Shown here: positions 17,601 through 24,200 of the stretch, one piece after another
How the letters are laid out: each line of letters begins with the position of its first letter
How positions within the stretch are numbered: position 1 is the first letter of the stretch
Source: an uncultured Bacteroidales bacterium
GTDB lineage: Bacteria; Bacteroidota; Bacteroidia; Bacteroidales; Paludibacteraceae
Length of the DNA stretch: 39,239 nucleotides
Assembly: GCA_903901975.1 (NCBI GenBank)
Contig: CAIUTB010000086.1
Location: 1-39,239, forward strand
Direction of reading: 5' to 3'
Notes under the pieces: generated by a model
Told to the model about the DNA's origin: nothing
What the model saw: only the letters and a program-made list of their open reading frames with translations
Databases searched by the model: none
Position numbers and translations under genes: made by a program

Positions 17601-18010
17601 TGTTCGGTAAAAATCAGTTTGTTACCGGTTGTGCTTTTGGCAATTGACCGTTCCAGTTTATAAATGCCTTTGTTTCTTTCCGAAAATGGCTCCCACAAAT
17701 AAGTTTTGCCACTTTTGCTGACATGCAAAATAGTTTTGCTGCCGGTCATTTCAGCCGATTCGTTTATTTTATCATCGGTATAATAAGGGAAAAGTGCTGT
17801 GTCGGGGTTTTTCCGACCGGCAGTTAATCCACCGGAACTCGAAATATACATCCAATGGTTGGAATCGCTTGCCAGACTGATAAAAAACGGCTGCATCGAG
17901 TCGTAGTTTTTTATCAGGTAATACTTTTCATCATCAATAAGGACAAATTGTCCGTCTGCTTCTTTTTTGCCGGAAATTACCGGGTTGTTTCCAATAAAAA
18001 TGTTATTCAT
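14609..18010 (-). CDS. Cytoplasmic glycoside phosphorylase, GH149-like (beta-1,3-oligoglucan phosphorylase candidate)
   Basis: 1133 residues from the ATG at 18008-18010 (MNNIFIGNNPVISGKKEADG); an upstream in-frame ATG at 18047 would add 13 residues reading into a hairpin and is less likely. No signal peptide or lipobox, hence cytoplasmic. The N-terminal half is beta-rich ('DSNHWMYISSSGGLTAGRKN'), as in GH94-type phosphorylases, followed by an (alpha/alpha)6 region. The motif RPEWNDANNALVG carries the expected catalytic aspartate at Asp652. 'GRSGTFYKYEGLGCIYWHM' and 'SPTVYGSFPFDPYSHTPTMA' look like phosphate- and substrate-site segments. The size, well above GH94 cellobiose phosphorylases, points to GH149 or GH161, which phosphorolyse beta-1,3-oligoglucans to glucose-1-phosphate. 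The beta-1,3-glucanases upstream support this. It is the last gene of the PUL, next to a GPH transporter. Confidence 0.8.
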   Translation of the reverse strand: MNNIFIGNNPVISGKKEADGQFVLIDDEKYYLIKNYDSMQPFFISLASDSNHWMYISSSGGLTAGRKNPDTALFPYYTDDKINESAEMTGSKTILHVSKSGKTYLWEPFSERNKGIYKLERSIAKSTTGNKLIFTEQNLDLGLTFSYAWMNSDDFGWVKKSILKNDSNESVEVYLVDGLQNILPSGIDRMTQNAYSTLVDGYKKTELVENSGLALFRMEAILVDRPEPSESLRANTIWSLGLENADYLLSSTQLDKVRNGEKANPETEAKGVRGAFFSCLDLALIPAEIKTWYFVAELNQDVAAVNNLIDFIGKTANIAEVVEQNISKGTQALKAIVAQADGVQQTADENGVARHFSNVLFNTMRGGIYSDNYTIHSSFFNKHIQHFNKKCAEKHVKFLSKLPETLEYTELDKLIQQQNDANLYRLFQEYLPLTFSRRHGDPSRPWNLFNINIKDESGDKLLSYQGNWRDIFQNWEALSMSYPAYINGIIAKFLNATTADGYNPYRVTNDGIDWEVIEPENPWSNIGYWGDHQIIYLLKLMEVSQSHYPESLVSWLDKEMFAYANVPYRIKEYAEIVAAPKNSIRFDSQLHHQIENLEKTYGSDARLVLDPDGEVKLVSFTEKLLATLLAKLSNFIPEAGIWMNTLRPEWNDANNALVGTGASMVTLYYMRRFVVFAQELFQQSASESFSVSAEMFGFFDEINTALIDNSFLLEKGFNNEQRRTVADELGNAGSAYRELIYKGFTGKNHLIPKSNLLEFLTLTLDYLDQSIDVNKRPDNLYHAYNLVSFSEKSVAVRHLYEMLEGQVAVLSSGKLSPTEVLALLTALRNSSLYRADQNSYILYPNKRLPLFIEKNNINSTDVQRIKLLEELVKQGDSRIITTDIKGEFHFNSNFNNANFLREALDKLKKERKFNVTDADILELETVYEQIFDHQSFTGRSGTFYKYEGLGCIYWHMVSKLLLVIAENIKIAIEQSAGKTTIEALEQHYFDVKAGIGAHKSPTVYGSFPFDPYSHTPTMAGVQQPGMTGQVKEDIISRFYELGVQVENGCISINPTILKAEEFIKKSEGNPYLSFTYCSIPVVYQIDGIKGMELVFNDGKIQHTVDYVFSHLQSQLIFNRDNNISKVVVHFQKI

Positions 18011-18028
18011 TTTTTTAAAATTAAAGTT

Positions 18029-18085
18029 TTCGAACCGCAATAGAAACAATAATAAACACTATAATTGTTTCTATTTTAGTTCGAA
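18029..18085 (-). repeat. Large intercistronic inverted repeat before the phosphorylase gene
   Basis: TTCGAAC (18029-18035), 3 bases, AATAGAAACAAT (18039-18050), a 13-base loop, ATTGTTTCTATT (18064-18075), 3 bases, GTTCGAA (18079-18085). Nineteen pairs in two blocks around a 3 by 3 internal loop, filling most of the 83-base gap between the transporter and phosphorylase genes. There is no T tract in the transcribed direction, so an RNA-processing, stabilising or operator role is more likely than termination. Confidence 0.8.
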
Positions 18086-18093
18086 ATAAGATA

Positions 18094-19440
18094 CTATTCT
18101 AATGCCCGTTTTGCATCCAAATCTATTTTCATTTGGTCAGTTGTATTTTTATCTATTTTGTAGAAAATCATAAAAATGGCACATGACATATACAAAATAC
18201 CGGGAATCACCGAAACCAGCAATTTGATACCGGTAATGGCTGTGTCGGTTTGTGTAACGTTTGGAACAAACTGCGAAAGCGTGAGAATCCAGCCTGCAAT
18301 GGCAGCGCCTATTCCCCACCCTGCTTTTTGAGCAAAAACCGCAGCTGAAAAATACAAACCGGTGGATCGGCGACCGCTTTTCCATTCTCCATAATCAGCC
18401 GAATCTGCAATCATAGTCCAAAGCAGCGGAACAGCCGGCGCATAAGCCATTTTGGCAATAATATTAAACACATAAATGGTGGTAATATCTTGTACGCGAG
18501 CCAGATAAATCAGTATGAAAAACAAACCGGAAATCAACGAACTACCAATAAAAACGTTTTTGTTTCCAAAGCGTTTTGCCAGTGGTTTTGATAAGGGAAG
18601 TGCAACGATCAACGCCACTGTACCAACCACATTGAATAACTGAACATTGTCTTCTTTGCCCAGATAATATTTGAAATAGTAGGCAATGGCAGCATTTTGC
18701 ATGGCAAACATGATAAACGATATGATGCCAACTAGTGCCAAAATAACCCAGGCTTGATTTTTAAACAAGTTTCTGAAATCTTCTTTCAACGAATTTTTCT
18801 GGGTTTTTGGTGGCTGAACACGTTCTTTGGTGGTTTTGAAAGTAATAAAGAAAAACACCAGACTCAAAGCTGCAAACAAAAACACCGTGTATTGAAACCC
18901 TTGTGCTTTGTTACCATTTCCGAAAAACTTTGCCAGCGTCAATGCCAGTCCGGTAACGATAAATTGCCCGCTGAAACCGGCAATAAAACGGTAGGTATTC
19001 AATCCGGCACGTTCGTAGGTATCGTCGGTCATAACTGCCCCCAAAGCCGAATATGGCAGATTAATGGTGGCATATGCTGTCATCAATAGCACATAAGTTG
19101 CTCCGGCGTAAATAATCTTTCCAAACTCACCAAAATTCGGAGTGGTGAAAGTCAGAATAGCCAGAATGGCATACGGAATCGCACCAAACAAAATATACGG
19201 ACGGAATTTCCCCCAACGTGTATTGGTCCGGTCGGAAACCACACCAATTATCGGGTCAATAGCCATATCCCAAAAGCGGGCAACCAACATAATTGTGCCG
19301 GCAGCTGCCGCCGAAATGCCGTACACATCGGTATAGAAAAACAGCAGCCAAAAGCCCACCATGTCCCAGACAAAGTGCGAAGCGGTATCACCCAGACTGT
19401 AACCAACTTTTTCTTTAAACGATAATTTTGTTGTATTCAT
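18094..19440 (-). CDS. GPH-family (glycoside-pentoside-hexuronide) sugar:cation symporter
   Basis: 448 residues, about 12 membrane segments. The family signature is clear in 'GYSLGDTASHFVWDMVGFWLLFFYTDVYG' (broken here by region: residues about 12-40), 'ARFWDMAIDPIIGVVSDRT' and 'TRWGKFRPYILFGAIPYA', as in MelB-like members of the major facilitator superfamily. It should move a glycoside into the cytoplasm with a cation. Sitting directly before the cytoplasmic phosphorylase gene, it is the best candidate importer for beta-1,3-gluco-oligosaccharides. A second GPH transporter lies 8 kb upstream in the locus. Substrate is inferred from context only. Confidence 0.85.
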   Translation of the reverse strand: MNTTKLSFKEKVGYSLGDTASHFVWDMVGFWLLFFYTDVYGISAAAAGTIMLVARFWDMAIDPIIGVVSDRTNTRWGKFRPYILFGAIPYAILAILTFTTPNFGEFGKIIYAGATYVLLMTAYATINLPYSALGAVMTDDTYERAGLNTYRFIAGFSGQFIVTGLALTLAKFFGNGNKAQGFQYTVFLFAALSLVFFFITFKTTKERVQPPKTQKNSLKEDFRNLFKNQAWVILALVGIISFIMFAMQNAAIAYYFKYYLGKEDNVQLFNVVGTVALIVALPLSKPLAKRFGNKNVFIGSSLISGLFFILIYLARVQDITTIYVFNIIAKMAYAPAVPLLWTMIADSADYGEWKSGRRSTGLYFSAAVFAQKAGWGIGAAIAGWILTLSQFVPNVTQTDTAITGIKLLVSVIPGILYMSCAIFMIFYKIDKNTTDQMKIDLDAKRALE

Positions 19441-19453
19441 TTATTTAATTTTT

Positions 19454-19537
19454 AGCCCCTTGCCCCCCCCAAAGGGGGTTCCAGAGAGGAGTCTGAAACT
19501 AATCTAAAAGTCCCCCGGTGGGGGATTTAGGGGGCTT
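19454..19537. repeat. REP-like GC-rich double-hairpin element
   Basis: An 84-base element whose ends are inverted (AGCCCC at 19454-19459, GGGGCT at 19531-19536). It encloses two GC hairpins: a C tract (19463-19470) with AAA and GGGGG (19474-19478), and CCCCC (19512-19516) with GGT and GGGGG (19520-19524). Its composition differs sharply from the AT-rich flanks. On the other strand it reads 'CCCCCTAAATCCCCCACCGG', which I recall as a dispersed intergenic repeat in many Bacteroidota genomes. It lies between the GH-A and GPH genes. Confidence 0.7.
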
Positions 19538-19539
19538 GT

Positions 19540-21186
19540 TTATTTCCGTCCCACTTCTTTTGCCCAATCACCGCGGTAAATCAGTTTCTGATCGTGAATT
19601 CTGAAACTGCATTTTCCGTATTGAACAGTAATACCTGCCGAAGCATTTACTACCCAGCAATTATCCGGAATCGGGAAGAAATTCTCGGTTTGAATATGCT
19701 TTTTATCCTGTTGATCTTTTATTGAAACCGTTACCTGAGGACCAACTTCCCAACCTAAATGCGTATTGTAGCTCACTCTTAAATCGTCGCCCAATTTTAA
19801 ATTACCATTAGTTACAATCTTTGTTTTCACTGAAGCAATTTTTCCGGTATTTAAATCCTTATCCGGAGTCACTTCAATGGTCAATGTTGGTAATTCAATA
19901 GGTTTATTTGATGCTAAAATCATTATTGATTCTGTTTTCAGCAATTTACCCGATTTATTATAAAACTCGAAAGCAAGTTCCAAATCTTCAATACCTTTTG
20001 CTGCAATATCTAATTGGTCGGCAAAATATCCTTCTTTCATTATATTTTTAGAATACAGCACTTTATCATTGAGTTTGACTGTAACTCTACTCACATCCTT
20101 ATCGGTGTAAAGTTCCAATGGAATTTTTCCTGATTGATAAATCTCATTGTTTTTCGGACTGATAATCAATGCTTTCATATAGTCGCGCATTGCAAACCAA
20201 ACCGGACGTGGCGAACCGTATTTGTCGTTCACATCGCTGTAGCCCCAGAAACCAAACCATTCTTCAGGTTGATCGGGATTATGATAATTTTTGTCACCAC
20301 CCTTCCACCAGCCATCGGCATAGTAAAACGGACACATTCCCACTGCTCCTGCATCGATTAAATCGCGGTAATTAGCAATCAGCCCATTGCTTTGCTGTAT
20401 GAGTGTTTGTCCTCCATATCGCCCGTAACCTTTGTGCGAAACCGAATATCCAAATTCCGTGCAGATAAATGGTTTAGTACGACCGTTGAGCTCAACAAGA
20501 CCTTTGACATAATCTTTGAAACCCATGGTGGCAGTTTGCGCTTCGCTGTGGTCGTAACAATTGTAAGCATTCACATCAAAATAGCTTTCGTCCATATAAT
20601 CACTAATCATTGCATTGGCTGAAAGCGTTACAGGAATGCCGGGATGTTCAGCATGAATAAGGTTTATCAGGATTTTCATTAAGTTGACAAACGCATTTCC
20701 ACTCATTTTATACACATGGTCGGTTTGTGGCTCATTGATAACTAAATATGTGATGATACAATCGTATTTTTTAGCAAATGTCATCACCTTGGCGACATCA
20801 GATTCGCATTTTTTTACAAAAACCGGGTCACCATAAATACCTTCCGGATTAATTTCGAGCCCCATGATAAGTTTTAATCCGGAGGCTTGTACGACTTTTA
20901 ACTGAGGTTCGGAAAACTGACTCCAGGTTCGGATAGTATTATATCCGGCTTCTTTTATCACTTTCAAATCGAATTTCAGCAAATCCAAATCGTCGGAACG
21001 CACACCTTCGTAAGGATGTTGTCCGGGGCGCGCACCAATTTCATAACCAATGGCCTTGATAAAGAACTTTTCGCCATTTAACCAGTACCAATTATCCTTA
21101 ATTCCTATGCTCGTTTTCGATTGGGCAAACACAGAAATTAAAGATATCTGACACATAAAAATTACAAATGCTAATTTGAGTTTCAT
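19540..21186 (-). CDS. Secreted clan GH-A TIM-barrel glycoside hydrolase, family not assigned
   Basis: 548 residues with a signal peptide (MKLKLAFVIFMCQISLISVF, cleaved near residue 22) and no lipobox or T9SS tail, so probably periplasmic. 'YWLNGEKFFIKAIGYEIGAR' opens the barrel; the acid/base is Glu152 in 'YLVINEPQTDH' and the nucleophile Glu244 in 'PFICTEFGYS', the clan GH-A pattern. Aromatic residues in 'CPFYYADGWWKGGD' fit a sugar site. Residues from about 345 form one or two Ig-like beta domains. Candidates are GH158 (known in Bacteroides beta-1,3-glucan loci), a GH2-type barrel, or a GH72/GH17-like enzyme; I cannot choose by eye. Context suggests trimming of beta-1,3-gluco-oligosaccharides between the outer and inner membranes. 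Confidence 0.75.
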   Translation of the reverse strand: MKLKLAFVIFMCQISLISVFAQSKTSIGIKDNWYWLNGEKFFIKAIGYEIGARPGQHPYEGVRSDDLDLLKFDLKVIKEAGYNTIRTWSQFSEPQLKVVQASGLKLIMGLEINPEGIYGDPVFVKKCESDVAKVMTFAKKYDCIITYLVINEPQTDHVYKMSGNAFVNLMKILINLIHAEHPGIPVTLSANAMISDYMDESYFDVNAYNCYDHSEAQTATMGFKDYVKGLVELNGRTKPFICTEFGYSVSHKGYGRYGGQTLIQQSNGLIANYRDLIDAGAVGMCPFYYADGWWKGGDKNYHNPDQPEEWFGFWGYSDVNDKYGSPRPVWFAMRDYMKALIISPKNNEIYQSGKIPLELYTDKDVSRVTVKLNDKVLYSKNIMKEGYFADQLDIAAKGIEDLELAFEFYNKSGKLLKTESIMILASNKPIELPTLTIEVTPDKDLNTGKIASVKTKIVTNGNLKLGDDLRVSYNTHLGWEVGPQVTVSIKDQQDKKHIQTENFFPIPDNCWVVNASAGITVQYGKCSFRIHDQKLIYRGDWAKEVGRK

Positions 21187-21206
21187 CTTCTTATAATTGA
21201 TTTTAA

Positions 21207-21246
21207 GTCTCTAAGTTCTCCGTCAAATGACGGAGAACTTAGAGAC
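21207..21246 (-). repeat. Perfect 19-base inverted repeat between GH81 and GH-A genes
   Basis: GTCTCTAAGTTCTCCGTCA (21207-21225) and its exact complement TGACGGAGAACTTAGAGAC (21228-21246) are separated by two bases; four more pairs are possible outside with a small bulge. It occupies most of the 76-base gap. In the transcribed (leftward) direction the following bases are not a T tract, so termination would be weak and partial at best. Confidence 0.85.
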
Positions 21247-21262
21247 CAACTTAAACACAATC

Positions 21263-24200
21263 TTATTCTTTTACAACTTTAGCATTCATCATTCCACGTG
21301 AACTGTCAGCTTTTACAAAATAAATTCCAGTTTTGAAACCTTCCATATTCAGGTTATAATCTGCCGGGATTTTTGCATCAAAAACACAATTACCAATGAT
21401 ATCATACAACATCAAACGGCAATTATCTTCGGGAAGAACAACATGCAGTACATTCTTAACCGGATTAGGATAGAAGAATGGTTGACTTAACATTACGTTT
21501 TCTACAGCAGTGCCGTCGCATTTATTACCAACAGTATAGGAGAACTGTTTGGTAACTACCATACCACCGGCATAAGCAAATTTACAGGCTATTTTTATCA
21601 CCGAACCTATAGTTTGACCCGTAAGTGTTTTAGTGAATTTTTTACCTCCTGAATTAGCCATAGACGTTTCAACAAAGCCTGAAGTATAATTCCAAAGATA
21701 GGCCACTAATCCCGCTTTATCATCTAGCATTTCAAAATTAATAACGACATCAGTACCGGTGGTTACAAAACCATATTTATAACCCACGCTGAATAAACCC
21801 TGTGAGGCATCAGAGGCTGTTCCAACACAATCAGTATTTGTATTAGGTGACGTTGTGGCTGAAAGCACAATCGGATTATTCGCAGCTTTGTTTCCGGTTA
21901 GATCGCTGGCAGTAATACTGAATGAATAATTTGTTTCAGGAGCTAAAGCTGTAATCATCAACGACTTTTGAATGCCTGAAGCAGTTGAAATACCAGTATT
22001 ACTTGTACCATAAGCCACGTTGTAAACAACTGTACCTGAATCATCAGTGGCATTGAGTAGCAATTCAACAGATGAGCCTGTAATTGCTCCTAAAGTAGCT
22101 GTAAAGCCGGTTGGAGCTTGTGTGTCATTGGTTGTACTTCCACAATCAGAGCCCACAACGTATGTGATATATTTTGTGACTGACATTCCACCCGAGTAAG
22201 CAAATTTACAAGCATAACTTATTGTTGAACCGGCAGTTTGACCGCTGATTGTAGTACTGAAAATATTTCCGCTTACATTGGTCATTTGAGATTCAGCAAA
22301 TGGTGTTTCTTTCCACAAATAAGCAATTAAACCCGGCTGATTATCAAGCATTTCAAAAGTTATATTTACATTGGTACCTACAGTTTCATAAGTGCACTTA
22401 TAACCCACACTAAATGAACCTTGTGTTGCAACTGTTGAAGTTGTTGTACACATCATTAAAGGAGCAATAGTTACATTTGCAGCCTGAGATGTGCTTACTG
22501 CAGCTCCATTATCAGTAGCTTTAGCAGTTATAACATAATTTCCTACTGTCGGATTCCAGGTAGCTGTATAAGGTGCAGTTGCAACACTTGAAATCAATGT
22601 TGTTCCCTGATAAAAATCAACTTTCGAAATCGTTCCATCAAAATCACTGGCAGTAGCAGTTAAAGTAACCAGTTTACCTTGAGTAAATGTTGAATTATCA
22701 GTTGGAGCAGTCAACGAAACCGTTGGAGGAACATTGGCAGTACTAGTCACCATTACCTGAACGGTAGTATAAGCTGTTCGTAAATCTGTATTTGTAACTG
22801 TCAGTTTGAATTGATACATTCCTTCAACCAATCCACTAATAGCTGGTTTTATGGTAGTTATATCCGAAATCTGAGCCACTGTCGGACCGTAAACCTGTTC
22901 CCATTTGTAAGTAAGTGCTTTAGAACCCGATTCAATACTTGCCGAACCATCCAAACTTGTTGAAGTTACCGGAAGAACCACTTTTATATCCGTTCCTGCA
23001 TTTGCAGTAGGATAACTGAATGTCAAATCTCCCGTGCGGGCAAATGTCATTTTGCCGAGATTAAATTCTCCGGATGAGAATGCCACTTTCAATATATGCT
23101 TACCAGCTGTTAAAGGAACATCAGCAAGTGTATTGGTTGCCCATATTGTCCAAACTGTAGAAGATGTTGAAGGAACAGGAATATCCGATGAGACTGTTTG
23201 ACCATCCAGTTCTAAATGGAATGGACCACCACCAGCCGAATTGCCTGATGAATAACGGAATGCAAACGAGTATAAACCCGACTGAGCCACATTGACTGTG
23301 TATTTCAGCCACTCGCCCGATGCTATTGTTCCAACAACTGCACCTTCTACCTGATCAAGTGAAGCATCCACATATTCGTCCATACGGAAATTACCTGCAT
23401 TAGCAGTAGTTACATCCAGATAAGAGATATTCTGACCTTTACCTCCTTCAAAAATATCGTATTTTCCAGCCTCGATTGTTCCCGGAATTGCCGAAACAGT
23501 TCCCGCATAAGGCAATTCGTTTCCAACTAAAACCTGAGCTGTATTAGTAACATTGTATTTATCTCCATCGAAAATTTTAGAGTAGAAATTATGAATTCCC
23601 AATTGTAAATTGGTGGCTTTTAATGTAAACGGAGCAGTTGTAACAATACCCAACGAAACCGTTCCATCCATAAATTCAACTTTGGTTGGAGTACCACCCG
23701 AAGCAACAACATTCAATGCAGCATTTCCACCTACGAATGCCTTACCGAATGATGAGCTAATCGTTCCTGAAAACCTTCCATCCATACTGGTTGCCATTTT
23801 TCCTGCCGAAACAAGCAATTGATATCCAGTGGAAAATGTAACAGTTATGGGTGAAGCGCTGTAGTTTTGAGCCACATAATTTATTACTCCATTTTTAACG
23901 AAAGCTGCTGCAATAGGATAGTTAGCAGTAACTGCTGCATCAACTCGTCCTAAGGCATTCATAGCATGTAGCCAATGATAGGTTTGTGCATCAGAAATAC
24001 CAAATTTGATATCTCGGTTCGGGAATGAATTATACATCTCAATAGCTTTAGCGGGGTCTTTAAATGCAAGATATTCCCACATAATGTCATGCCAAAGGTT
24101 CGGGTTAACCTGATTGCTCGAAATGCCGGTATTGGATACAATCTCGTCCCAAAGGCGTTTCACGTATACAGTGTCCTGACCTAAATACAGCGAACCTCCC

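Noticed and set aside
18011-18049. 13-residue extension of the phosphorylase
   Set aside because: It is translated from the hairpin arm and AT-rich leader and has no family similarity.
18754-19089. 111-codon rightward frame opposite the GPH transporter
   Set aside because: Shadow of the transporter coding strand.
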